A stretch of DNA of 47,700 nucleotides, taken from the NCBI RefSeq assembly GCF_009728735.1, contig NZ_CP024636.1:4134854-4182553 (forward strand), in the 5' to 3' direction. Positions 15,863-23,621 of the stretch are shown here, one piece after another (position 1 is the first letter of the stretch; each line of letters opens with the position of its first letter). A program made the translations under genes and the position numbers. The DNA comes from Pantoea phytobeneficialis. Lineage in GTDB: Bacteria; Pseudomonadota; Gammaproteobacteria; Enterobacterales; Enterobacteriaceae. The notes beneath the pieces were generated by a model. It saw only the letters and a list, made by a program, of their open reading frames with translations. It did not search any database and was not told the origin of the DNA.

Positions 15863-17734
15863 TTAGCGCGAAACAATGCCGTCAGCGACCCAGTGCTGCG
15901 GAGCAACCTGGCGATAACGGGGTTTAATGACCGTTTCTCCCACCTTGCGTAGCGGCGAGGGGATCTCGCTGTCTTCGAAAGTTCGTTGTGGACGGTTCTG
16001 TGGATCTGCCACCGGCACCGAAGCCAGCAGCCGTTGGGTATAGGGATGTTGCGGGTTATTGAACACCGACTGGCGTGGCCCCAGCTCCACAATCTGGCCG
16101 AGGTACATCACCGCCACGCGGTTGGCGATACGCTCCACCACCGCCATGTCATGCGAGATAAAAATCCACGACACACCGGTTTGTTGTTGCAGATCCATCA
16201 TCAGGTTCACCACCTGTGCCTGAATCGACACATCCAGCGCAGAGACCGCCTCGTCAGCGATAATTACTTTTGGTTTCAGCGCCATTGCACGGGCAATCGC
16301 AATGCGCTGACGCTGGCCGCCGGAAAACTCATGCGGATAACGGCGCGCATGTTCCGGCAGCAGGCCAACACTTTTCAGCAACGCTTCCACCTGCGGCGTC
16401 GCCTCCTCCAGTGACTTCACCACGCCATGCAGCAGCAGCGGCTCGGCAATGGTGAACCCCACGGTTAAGCGCGGATTGAGTGAGGCATAGGGGTCCTGAA
16501 ATACCATCTGGATTTCACGCCTGAGCGGCTGAAACTGTGCCTCTTTCAGGTTGGCAATTTCGTTACCCTGGAAATGGATACTGTCGGCATCGCTGTTGAT
16601 TAAACGCATCAACGCGCGACCGGTGGTGGATTTGCCACAGCCGCTCTCGCCAACAATCGCCAGGGTTTCTCCCGGCCACAGCGTGAAATCGATCTGCTCC
16701 ACCGCATGTACCTGGTGAGTCAGCGCCGAGAAGATGCCGCTGCGAATCGGGTAATACACTTTCAGGCCACGGACATCGAGCAGCGGTTTGTCGTCATAAC
16801 GCGCGGTGCGCTGTTCGGCATTATCGGCTGGCACGGCACCGAGCAGCGGAAAGCGTTGCGGCCAGGCGTGTTCACGCATGTCACCGAGTTTCGGTACCGC
16901 CGCCAACAAGGCTTTGGTGTAAGGATGCTGCGGCGCATTGAAAATCTCCGCCACCGTGCCCTGTTCCACCACATCGCCGCGATACATCACCACCACACGG
17001 TCGGCGACTTCCGCCACCACGCCCATATCGTGGGTAATAAACAGCACCGCCATCTGTTTGGCGCGTTGCAGATCGCGCAGGATATGCAGAATGCGCGCCT
17101 GCACCGTAACGTCGAGCGCGGTCGTCGGCTCATCGGCGATCAACAATTGCGGGTCGCAGGCCAGCGCCTGCGCAATCATCACTCGCTGCCGCATCCCACC
17201 CGATAACGAGTGCGGGTAGCTTTTCATCACGCGATCGACATCGGCAATACGCACCTGGCGCAGCAGTTCGCGCGCACGCGCTTCGGCCTCGGCTTTGCCA
17301 CAAATTTGCTGGTCGCGTAGCGCTTCCGTCAGCTGATCGCCGACGCGCAACACCGGGTTCAGTGAGGTCATCGGCTCCTGAAAAATCATCGACATTTCGC
17401 GGCCACGCAAAGTGCGGCGCTGGGTTTCGTTGAGTTTTTCCAGCTGATGCAGTTGACCGCGACGATCGCGGAACTGGATGCTGCCGCGATCGATACGGCC
17501 TGACGCCGCCAGCAACCCCATCACCGCCAGCGAGGTGACCGATTTACCCGATCCACTCTCGCCAACCACGGCGACGATTTCGCCCTGATGTATTTCGAAA
17601 TTGATGCCTTTCAGCGCCTGGCTAACGCCGCTTCGGCCGCGAAAGCTGACGCTGAGGTCCTGAATAGCGAGTACCGGCGCAGTCGCGGAACCGGCAACGC
17701 TGGCGGCGTTGTGCATAAGTGAAGTGTCCGTCAT
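15863..17734 (-). CDS. GsiA-like dual ATP-binding subunit of a peptide ABC transporter
   Basis: The 623-residue protein (same length as E. coli GsiA) carries two complete ATPase domains. The first (about 20-270) has GESGSGKSVTS, LSGGMRQRVMIAQAL and LLIADEPTTALD. The second (about 315-560) has GESGCGKSTTG, FSGGQRQRIAIARAM and VIIADEAVSALD. In the second Walker B the usual Pro of DEP is Ala, while the catalytic Glu is kept. Each domain ends with the oligopeptide motif HPYT. The C-terminus resembles GsiA closely. One protein thus replaces the two separate ATPases of the facing operon. The gene starts 18 bases after the dgcA stop codon with a GGAG ribosome-binding site. Confidence 0.92.
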   Translation of the reverse strand: MTDTSLMHNAASVAGSATAPVLAIQDLSVSFRGRSGVSQALKGINFEIHQGEIVAVVGESGSGKSVTSLAVMGLLAASGRIDRGSIQFRDRRGQLHQLEKLNETQRRTLRGREMSMIFQEPMTSLNPVLRVGDQLTEALRDQQICGKAEAEARARELLRQVRIADVDRVMKSYPHSLSGGMRQRVMIAQALACDPQLLIADEPTTALDVTVQARILHILRDLQRAKQMAVLFITHDMGVVAEVADRVVVMYRGDVVEQGTVAEIFNAPQHPYTKALLAAVPKLGDMREHAWPQRFPLLGAVPADNAEQRTARYDDKPLLDVRGLKVYYPIRSGIFSALTHQVHAVEQIDFTLWPGETLAIVGESGCGKSTTGRALMRLINSDADSIHFQGNEIANLKEAQFQPLRREIQMVFQDPYASLNPRLTVGFTIAEPLLLHGVVKSLEEATPQVEALLKSVGLLPEHARRYPHEFSGGQRQRIAIARAMALKPKVIIADEAVSALDVSIQAQVVNLMMDLQQQTGVSWIFISHDMAVVERIANRVAVMYLGQIVELGPRQSVFNNPQHPYTQRLLASVPVADPQNRPQRTFEDSEIPSPLRKVGETVIKPRYRQVAPQHWVADGIVSR

Positions 17735-17752
17735 CGTTGCTCCGCGTGCGGG

Positions 17753-18718
17753 TTATAGCCAGATTCGGCCCTGGGAATAGGAGAGGAATGGCGAGCTGTC
17801 TGCCGCCAGCCAAATCGGGCCATCCAGATCGACATGTTCTGCCGCAATCGCCACTGGCAGCGCCGCTTCCATCGCCAGCGATGAACCCAGCATGCAGCCG
17901 ACCATCAGGCGCATATCCAGCTTTTGTGCTTCGGCCACCATCGCCAGCGCTTCGGTTAACCCGCCGCATTTATCCAGCTTGATGTTGATCATTTCGTAGC
18001 GATTGCGCAGTTGCGCGATGTCTTCCCGCGTGTGGCAACTCTCGTCAGCACACACCGGAATCGGATGGGTGAAACGCTGTAAATCCTGATCCTGACCGGC
18101 CGGTAGCGGTTGCTCGACCATCGCGATGTTGTACGGCAGCAGCGCGTTAAGCAGGCTGTGCAGATCCACACCAGACCAGGCTTCGTTGGCATCAATAATC
18201 AGCGTGGCGTACGGGGCCGCAGCGCGGATCGCCGCCACTTTTTCCAGAATGTCGTCACGATTAAGTTTGATTTTCAGCAGGATCGCGCCACGCGATACCG
18301 CATCGGCTGCCGCTTCCGCCATATTGGCAACGCTGTCCAGGCTGAGAGTTTCGGCGGTGATCACCGAAATTGGCTGCTCCTGCTGCGTCAGCTGCCAGAT
18401 TGACTGTTTCGCCAGCGCAGCGCCGAGCCGCCACAGCGCGCAGTCCAGCGCGTTACGCGCTGAACCGGCATGCAGACGGGTTTGCAGATCGACACGGCTG
18501 AGGCCCGCTTCGATGTCAGCGCGCATCGCTTCCAGCTCGGCGTTGACGCTTTCTGGCGTTTCGTCGTAACGCGGCGTAGGTGTACATTCGCCGCGACCAA
18601 TAAAGCCATTCTGCTCCAGGGTGACGCGAATCACCGTCACTGCGGTGCGCGTGCCACGCGAGATGGCAAACGGGCGCGCCAGCGGCAGCTCCAGCACTTC
18701 AATCTGCATGCGCCGCAT
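17753..18718 (-). CDS. dgcA: Enolase-superfamily epimerase, DgcA/L-Ala-D/L-Glu epimerase-like
   Basis: Taken from ATG 18718, directly after the dgcN stop codon, the protein has 321 residues, as in E. coli YcjG. Catalytic K149-x-K151 is in LLKIKL, metal ligands are D176 (IIDANE), E202 (EQPLPA) and D225 (CADESCH), and the opposite base lies in IKLDK (K247/K250). This is the dipeptide-epimerase group of the enolase superfamily. Because dgcN directly precedes it, the likely role is racemisation of N-acetyl-D-Glu to N-acetyl-L-Glu, as described for DgcA. The alternative is L-Ala-D-Glu epimerase for murein peptide recycling. Both roles fit a D-Glu-containing peptide diet. An upstream GTG (18727) has its GGAG too close to serve. 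Confidence 0.85.
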   Translation of the reverse strand: MRRMQIEVLELPLARPFAISRGTRTAVTVIRVTLEQNGFIGRGECTPTPRYDETPESVNAELEAMRADIEAGLSRVDLQTRLHAGSARNALDCALWRLGAALAKQSIWQLTQQEQPISVITAETLSLDSVANMAEAAADAVSRGAILLKIKLNRDDILEKVAAIRAAAPYATLIIDANEAWSGVDLHSLLNALLPYNIAMVEQPLPAGQDQDLQRFTHPIPVCADESCHTREDIAQLRNRYEMINIKLDKCGGLTEALAMVAEAQKLDMRLMVGCMLGSSLAMEAALPVAIAAEHVDLDGPIWLAADSSPFLSYSQGRIWL

Positions 18719-18719
18719 C

Positions 18720-19727
18720 TTAGCCACGCTCCTTCAGCAGCGCCGCGATGTCACTGATACCAAAGCGCACCGGGTCGGTGGCAGGTACGCCAAACTCGGC
18801 ACTGACCTCGGCGCAGTAGGCGCGCGCTTCTTCTTCGCTGTAGCTCGAGGTGTTGATAGCGAAACCGGCCAGTTGCACCGAGTCACTGGTGACGGTGGCG
18901 GCGCGCAGGTTAGCTTCCACGCAATCTTTCAGGCTGACCATCGGTTGATGCGGCAGATGGCGCATATGTGGGCGGCCCATCTCATGACACATCACCAGCC
19001 ACTGCGGCTGCGCACCGTGGATCAGACCCATCGAAACACCGGCGTAGGACGGATGGAACAAGGAACCCTGGCCTTCAACGATGTCCCAGTGATCGGCCTC
19101 GTTAGCCGGTGACAACGCTTCAACCGCACCCGCGATAAAGTCAGCAATCACCGCATCGATCGCGATACCGGCACCCGCAACCAGGATACCGGTCTGACCG
19201 GTGGCGCGGAAATCTGCTTTCAGGCCGATATCACGCATTGCGGCTTCCAGCGCCAGCGAGGTGTACATCTTGCCTACTGAGCAGTCGGTGCCGACTGTAA
19301 GTACACGCTTACCGGTACGTTTTTTGCCGCTGCCAACGTCCAGCTTCGGACGCATATGGCGGATATCAAACAGTTCAACGCCGAATTCCTGTGCCAGCGC
19401 CACCAGCTCAGGCTCATCCACCAAACGATGGTGCAGGCCGCTGGCAACATTCATACCGGCTTTGATGGCGTTGCGCACGGTATCCAGCCAGTGCTGCGGC
19501 AGGTAACCACCGGCGTTGGCGGTGCCGAGCACCAGGGTTTTCGCGCCACGCGCTTTGGCGGTGGCGATGTCGATCTCTTCCAGACCAAGGCTCACGGTGC
19601 AGCCAGGCAGTTTGATTTCGCCAACGCACTGCTCAGGACGCCAGACGTGGATGCCGCGCGCGGTTTTAGCCGCCAGTGGATCGGTTACGTCGCCAAGGAA
19701 AAGCAAATAAGGTTGCGGGATCAGCAT
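18720..19727 (-). CDS. dgcN: DgcN/DUF1611-family N-acetyltransferase (D-glutamate)
   Basis: The 335-residue protein has the DUF1611 layout: an N-terminal Rossmann-like part (LLFLGDVTDPLAAKTARG, LVLGTANAGGYLP) and a C-terminal P-loop-like domain with VGTDCSVGKMYTSLALE (about 145-161), then VEGQGSLFHPSYAG and LVMCHEMGRPHMRHLP. Members described as DgcN acetylate D-glutamate before DgcA inverts it and the L form enters central metabolism. It is the first gene of the operon and its stop codon is one base before the dgcA start. The promoter region upstream carries two touching palindromes. Assignment rests on family and on pairing with dgcA; the acetyl-acceptor is not proved by the sequence. Confidence 0.85.
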   Translation of the reverse strand: MLIPQPYLLFLGDVTDPLAAKTARGIHVWRPEQCVGEIKLPGCTVSLGLEEIDIATAKARGAKTLVLGTANAGGYLPQHWLDTVRNAIKAGMNVASGLHHRLVDEPELVALAQEFGVELFDIRHMRPKLDVGSGKKRTGKRVLTVGTDCSVGKMYTSLALEAAMRDIGLKADFRATGQTGILVAGAGIAIDAVIADFIAGAVEALSPANEADHWDIVEGQGSLFHPSYAGVSMGLIHGAQPQWLVMCHEMGRPHMRHLPHQPMVSLKDCVEANLRAATVTSDSVQLAGFAINTSSYSEEEARAYCAEVSAEFGVPATDPVRFGISDIAALLKERG

Positions 19728-19827
19728 GATGTTTCTCGTATCAGACAGGTGAAAAGGACCTGAGCTGACTATTCCATGCTGCTGGCGAGGGTGACGAATG
19801 CTTGTTTAGTGGCGGGGTATAACCTCA

Positions 19828-19850
19828 GGCTATAGCCAGATCTAAATCTG
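19828..19850. promoter_or_regulatory. Two touching palindromes upstream of dgcN (candidate operator)
   Basis: GGCTATAGCC (19828-19837) is a perfect 10-bp palindrome, and CAGAT-ctaa-ATCTG (19837-19850) is a 5-bp dyad sharing one base with it. They lie about 100-120 bp upstream of the dgcN start and overlap a possible promoter (TTTAGA then TTATAC on the minus strand). This is the best place for a substrate-responsive repressor or activator of the operon. No protein can be assigned. Confidence 0.4.
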
Positions 19851-19979
19851 ATGACTGAAGGGGTAAAACGACGTTTTCAGGGAGAAATTGGGGAGAGAAT
19901 GCGCGGGAGAGATAAGAAAATCATTGATAATCACCGGTCGATCCCTGACCGCGATTATCGAGGGTTGCGTGCGGAGCGC

Positions 19980-20057
19980 TTAGTTTAAAGCACCCGGCGG
20001 TACGTGTTTGTAAGTTTCAACATAAGCACGAAACACGTATTTGAAGAACCGTTTCAT
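19980..20057 (-). CDS. Possible 25-residue small protein (unrecognised)
   Basis: From ATG 20057 a short frame reads MKRFFKYVFRAYVETYKHVP and ends PGALN at 19980. AGGTG stands four bases before the start, an acceptable ribosome-binding site. The N-terminal two thirds are basic and aromatic and could form an amphipathic helix that binds membranes. A longer in-frame start at 20174 (64 residues) adds a hydrophobic stretch but overlaps nothing else. It lies alone in the 468-base gap between dgcN and mntP; otherwise that gap shows only the dgcN promoter side and AT-rich sequence. No function is proposed. Confidence 0.3.
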   Translation of the reverse strand: MKRFFKYVFRAYVETYKHVPPGALN

Positions 20058-20195
20058 AAAGCACCTGATTAAAAATAAGTTGAGAAATACTAAAAAAAGT
20101 ATATCCCCAGCCTGTTTTTTAAGCAAGAAACTTTGAACCAGATCACAAAATTGCAGGTTTTTTCGCATCTGCACAATCTGCCGATACGAAAGACC

Positions 20196-20768
20196 TTAAC
20201 TGAACCAACCCAGATGTTCCACCAGAATGGTGGAACCGATACAAATCAGGACAACGCCTCCCAGCACTTCCGCCCATTTGCCCAATACCGGGCCAATAAA
20301 GCGTCCCACCATCACGCCGGTGGTCGCCATGACGGTGGTGGCTGCGCCGATGGTGATAGCGGTCATCACGATGTTCACCTGCAAAAACGCCAGGCCAACA
20401 CCCACTGCCAGGGCATCCAGACTGGTGGCTACCGCGGTTAACGCCAGCACCATAAAACCGTGACGCTGCGGCGGATCACAGGGTTCACCGGCGGTCTGAC
20501 TTAAGCCCGCCATCATCATACGGCCACCGAGCAGGGTCAGCAGGCCAAAGGCCAGCCAGTGATCCCATGCCATTACATAACGACTGGCCGCCAGGCCAAT
20601 TGCCCAACCAATCAGCGGGGTGAGCATTTCAATCACACCGAAAATCAGACCGGTGCGCAGTGCCTCTTTAAAATCTGGACGATGCAGGGACGCGCCTTTG
20701 CCAAGTGCTGCGGCGAAAGCGTCCATTGACATACCTAAGGCCAGAATCAGGGTTGCGATAAATGTCAT
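20196..20768 (-). CDS. mntP: Manganese efflux pump MntP
   Basis: The 190-residue protein matches the MntP (YebN) family in length and sequence. It has six membrane helices, the first carrying [17 protein letters not shown] with the conserved Asp, and the fourth carrying [17 protein letters not shown] with the second conserved Asp. The two halves are inverted-repeat related, as usual. It exports Mn2+ when the metal is in excess. Upstream at 20904-20919 is a near-consensus MntR site. I do not see the yybP-ykoY manganese riboswitch that precedes mntP in E. coli. The gene appears monocistronic. Confidence 0.95.
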   Translation of the reverse strand: MTFIATLILALGMSMDAFAAALGKGASLHRPDFKEALRTGLIFGVIEMLTPLIGWAIGLAASRYVMAWDHWLAFGLLTLLGGRMMMAGLSQTAGEPCDPPQRHGFMVLALTAVATSLDALAVGVGLAFLQVNIVMTAITIGAATTVMATTGVMVGRFIGPVLGKWAEVLGGVVLICIGSTILVEHLGWFS

Positions 20769-20903
20769 GATTTTTCAGTCGACGCGGAGCAAAAGGCGTA
20801 TAAGCCTGGAGTTTGTCCGCATCTATTGTTCAGTAATGAAAAAGTGCGCGCAGTCTAGCACGCAAACTCACTAAAAAAAAGACAGTAAAATCAGGGCTTT
20901 AAG

Positions 20904-20919
20904 TATAGCAAAGGCTATA
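20904..20919. promoter_or_regulatory. MntR-binding site (mntP operator)
   Basis: TATAGCAAAGGCTATA agrees with the enterobacterial MntR box, whose centre is ATAGCAAAGGCTAT. It lies about 135-150 bp upstream of the mntP start. MntR activates mntP and represses manganese uptake genes in E. coli, so an activating position here is plausible. A candidate -10 (TGCTAGACT on the minus strand, near 20855-20863) lies downstream of it. Confidence 0.75.
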
Positions 20920-21062
20920 ACTCTTAACTCTCGCTATTTCTGCTGCTAAGTCGATGGAATAGAAGAAAATTATTCAGCCTGTCGTCCCAGGGATTGCGCC
21001 GTGTGGGGCTTTGTGCGCTAATGCCCGCTCGATTTGATGCTATTGCACGAATTCGGGTAGCG

Positions 21063-21118
21063 GCGCGATTTATCGCGCTATTTTCACGGTTATTTAAAAC
21101 CCGCGCGATAAATCGCGC
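21063..21118. repeat. REP-like inverted pair upstream of a small membrane protein gene
   Basis: GCGCGAT-tt-ATCGCGC (21063-21078) and GCGCGAT-aa-ATCGCGC (21103-21118) face each other, both within GTAGCGGC flanks. The pair lies in the 388-base gap between mntP and the 21157 gene, together with the MntR box. I see nothing else in that gap. Confidence 0.85.
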
Positions 21119-21156
21119 CGCTACGCTATATGCGCGACTTGTTGTGGAATTTTGCG

Positions 21157-21399
21157 ATGAAAAACCCGTTAGAAACCCTGATTATCCCTGGCGGCATTTT
21201 ACTGCTGGGCTTTCTCTCCGCGCTGCTGCTGCCTGCGCCAGCCTTTAGCCTGGCGATGGCAAAGAGCCTGCAAACCCGCTTTCATTTGCAGGATCTGAAT
21301 CAGCTTTACACCATTGTGTTTTGTCTGTGGTTTTTACTGCTGGGCGCGATTGAATTTTTCGTTATTCGCTTCGTCTGGCGACGCTGGTTCAGGCAGTAA
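21157..21399 (+). CDS. Small inner-membrane protein (unrecognised, 80 residues)
   Basis: From ATG 21157 the protein reads MKNPLETLIIPGG..., with two hydrophobic segments (about 7-30 and 50-72) and a basic end (RFVWRRWFRQ), so a two-helix inner-membrane protein is expected. An in-frame ATG at 21130 is possible, but only a weak GTGGA precedes either start. The 3' end overlaps the convergent azoR gene by 11 bases, and the stop codons are placed as in a real gene pair. I do not recognise the family and propose no function. Confidence 0.6.
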   Translation: MKNPLETLIIPGGILLLGFLSALLLPAPAFSLAMAKSLQTRFHLQDLNQLYTIVFCLWFLLLGAIEFFVIRFVWRRWFRQ

Positions 21400-22033
21400 C
21401 CGCAGCATCGGCCCATAGCGTCACCACCGCATCCAGATCGCGATACGCCTGCGCCAGGCCCGCTTCCCGTGCGGCCTGGTCCGCAAATGCCAGCGGTTCT
21501 GCGTTGACAAACTGCGGCGCCTGGATGCCGATAAAGCCAAAGGCAGCACGCAGGGCGGGCGTTAAGGCGTCCATGTCAGCATAGGGCGAACCCGGTTGCA
21601 GGCTTGCCCCACGCGTGGTCAGAAACAGCGCTTTCTGGCGCGTCAGATTTCCAATCACATTTTGTTGTTCATCAAAGTGATACGTCAGATTGGTGCGAAT
21701 AATGGCATCAATATAGGCTTTGAAGGCCGATGGCATACTCCAGTTGTACATCGGCATAGCGAACAGCAAGGCATCGGCATCGAGCAGTTGCGCACACAGG
21801 CGATCGGAATCTGCCAGCACCGCTTTCATACGTGGCGTGCGTTGGTCCTCCGGTGTGTAAGTCGCCTGGGCAAACTCCCCGCTGACATGGCTCACCGGAT
21901 GCTGGTCCAGATCGAGATACTCCACCTGCAACGCAGGCAGCTGCGCCTGCAAACGCTCAACAAAATAACGACTTAACGCGCGAGAGTTGGATTTGGCACC
22001 TTTTGGGCTGACATCAACATGTAACAGTTTCAT
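21389..22033 (-). CDS. azoR: FMN-dependent NADH-azoreductase
   Basis: The 214-residue protein has the flavodoxin-like-2 fold of AzoR: VDVSPKGAKSNSRALSRYF near the N-terminus binds the FMN phosphate, AMPMYNWSMPSAFKAYIDAI (about 95-115) contacts the isoalloxazine ring, and LFLTTRGASLQPGSP forms the other FMN loop. AzoR dimers reduce quinones and azo compounds and help against thiol-specific stress. The ATG at 22033 has GAGGAA upstream; the GTG one codon earlier is less likely. The gene lies downstream of a MocR regulator gene, with a 13-bp inverted repeat in the gap that could be its operator. Confidence 0.9.
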   Translation of the reverse strand: MKLLHVDVSPKGAKSNSRALSRYFVERLQAQLPALQVEYLDLDQHPVSHVSGEFAQATYTPEDQRTPRMKAVLADSDRLCAQLLDADALLFAMPMYNWSMPSAFKAYIDAIIRTNLTYHFDEQQNVIGNLTRQKALFLTTRGASLQPGSPYADMDALTPALRAAFGFIGIQAPQFVNAEPLAFADQAAREAGLAQAYRDLDAVVTLWADAAVTA

Positions 22034-22082
22034 CACTCAGATTCCTCATTCGTTGCAATGAGGCGTACCTTAATCCTCCCAT

Positions 22083-22125
22083 TGGACCAGTAAAAGGCAC
22101 AAGAATGCGGTTTTTTACTGGTCCA
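22083..22125. promoter_or_regulatory. 13-bp perfect inverted repeat between the MocR gene and azoR
   Basis: TGGACCAGTAAAA (22083-22095) and TTTTACTGGTCCA (22113-22125) are exact inverse copies separated by 17 bases. The right arm includes the stop codon of the MocR gene. It is 50-90 bp upstream of azoR. No T-tract follows on the minus strand, so an operator for the neighbouring MocR regulator is as likely as a terminator. Confidence 0.5.
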
Positions 22126-23557
22126 TGCGTGGTTGATGCGCATCCACCAGCCATTTCAGCCGTTCGGCACAGCGCGCAAACCCTTCGCGCGGTAACTGGG
22201 TCACCCCCAGCAGGAAACCATATTGTCGCCCGGTTTCGTGTTGAAACCAGATGGAGAGCGGTGAAGGTGCCAGGCCATAGGCCAGCGCCTCACGGGCAAT
22301 TTGCTGGTCTGGCGTGCCTGCGGGCAAACGGACAATCACTGCCAGACCGGCGCGTTGAACATCAGTAAAATGCGGGCGTAATGCCGCAACAATCCCCTCC
22401 AGCCGCTCATGATAGACCCGCTTCATACGCCGCAAATGGCGCAGGAAATGGCCCTCACGCAGGAATTCCGCTACCGCGTCATGCAGCAGCGCAGAGGAGG
22501 CGGGTGCCAGCAGTGCGCTGGTGTCGGCAAAGCGCGCCGCCAGACCGGGCGGCACCACGACAAATCCCAGCCGCAGGCTTGGGCTGAGGGTTTTACTGAA
22601 GGTGCCGACGTGGATCACTCGCCCGTCGTTATCCATCGCCGCCAGCGCCGGGGCGGCACGGCTGCCGAGTTGCAGTTCGCCGAGATAGTCATCTTCCACG
22701 ATCCAGCGCTGTTGGGAGCTGGCCCAGGCCAGCAACGCCTGGCGGCGCGCCAGCGAGAGCGTTACCCCAAGCGGTGCCTGCTGTCCGGCCGTGACCAGGG
22801 CAAATGCAGCATCAGGCGCGCGCGCAATCCCCTCCTCCACCTGCAATCCCTCGACATCGACTGGAATGCCAACTGGCGTGACATGCATGTGCTGCAATGC
22901 CGCGCGTGCCAGCATAAAACCGGGTTCTTCCATCCATGCCTGTTGACCGTGTAAACCGAGCGCCAGCGCAATCAAACCCAGCGCGCCCGCGTAGCCATTG
23001 GTTACCAGGATCTGACTTGCCTGGCAATGAATCCCGCGCGCCACCGCCAGATAGCCCACCAGCGCCTGGCGCAGCGCAAGGCTGCCGCGCGGATCGGGAT
23101 AACCGCGTGACTGGCTGGCCTGCTGGCGCGCCTGCCGTTGTACTACGCGCGTCCAGACTTTGGCCGGAAAAGCGTCGCTGGCGGGGACGCCCATTTGGAA
23201 AGTCAGCGGCGCCGTGTCGAAGTCATACACCATGTCAAGCAGAGCGGACCCTGTCGCAGCCACCGCCGCGCGCGGCGGCTGGCTTAACGCCGCTGCCGCC
23301 ACAAAGGTGCCTGCCGCCCCTTTTGCCACCAACAATTGGCTATCCACCAACATGTCATAAGCGCGACGCACCGTGCCGCGCGCCACGCCCAGCTGCACTG
23401 CCAGATCACGGCATGATGGCAAGCGCGCACCGGCCACCAGTTGCCCTTCGGCAATCGCCATGCTGAGTTGCTGATGCAGCTGTTCACTCAACCCCCGCGT
23501 ATCGCTGCGATCCAATGTCAGGGCGAATGGGCCACTGCTTTTGTCATTTTTTGGCAC
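22115..23557 (-). CDS. MocR-type PLP-dependent GntR-family regulator
   Basis: The 480-residue protein joins an N-terminal GntR winged helix (residues about 12-80, with ARLPSCRDLAVQLGVARGTVR) to an aminotransferase-like domain (about 110-475). The PLP lysine is in GTFSKTLSPSLRLGF, and the PLP-site Asp lies in VEDDYLGELQ. The start is GTG at 23557 with GGAG upstream. MocR proteins such as PdxR or GabR sense PLP or amino compounds and usually control adjacent or divergent genes. Here the targets would be azoR downstream and the divergent AhpD-like gene at 23622. Effector unknown. Confidence 0.9.
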   Translation of the reverse strand: MPKNDKSSGPFALTLDRSDTRGLSEQLHQQLSMAIAEGQLVAGARLPSCRDLAVQLGVARGTVRRAYDMLVDSQLLVAKGAAGTFVAAAALSQPPRAAVAATGSALLDMVYDFDTAPLTFQMGVPASDAFPAKVWTRVVQRQARQQASQSRGYPDPRGSLALRQALVGYLAVARGIHCQASQILVTNGYAGALGLIALALGLHGQQAWMEEPGFMLARAALQHMHVTPVGIPVDVEGLQVEEGIARAPDAAFALVTAGQQAPLGVTLSLARRQALLAWASSQQRWIVEDDYLGELQLGSRAAPALAAMDNDGRVIHVGTFSKTLSPSLRLGFVVVPPGLAARFADTSALLAPASSALLHDAVAEFLREGHFLRHLRRMKRVYHERLEGIVAALRPHFTDVQRAGLAVIVRLPAGTPDQQIAREALAYGLAPSPLSIWFQHETGRQYGFLLGVTQLPREGFARCAERLKWLVDAHQPRMDQ

Positions 23558-23621
23558 TTTTGTTGCTCCATACGGCAGTGAACAATGCAGATGAAAACCT
23601 TAACTGATTGAGGAACGAAAG

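Noticed and set aside
10353..18718. Plain glutathione import operon (gsiABCD) without a D-peptide role
   Set aside because: The transporter is GsiABCD-like, but no isoaspartyl peptidase iaaA is present. The operon instead contains dgcN, dgcA, a DmpA-like gene and M55, so glutathione alone does not explain it. Glutathione use is not excluded.
20994..21248. 84-codon frame upstream of the small membrane protein
   Set aside because: It crosses both REP units and is out of frame with the better-supported 21157 start; no ribosome site is seen.
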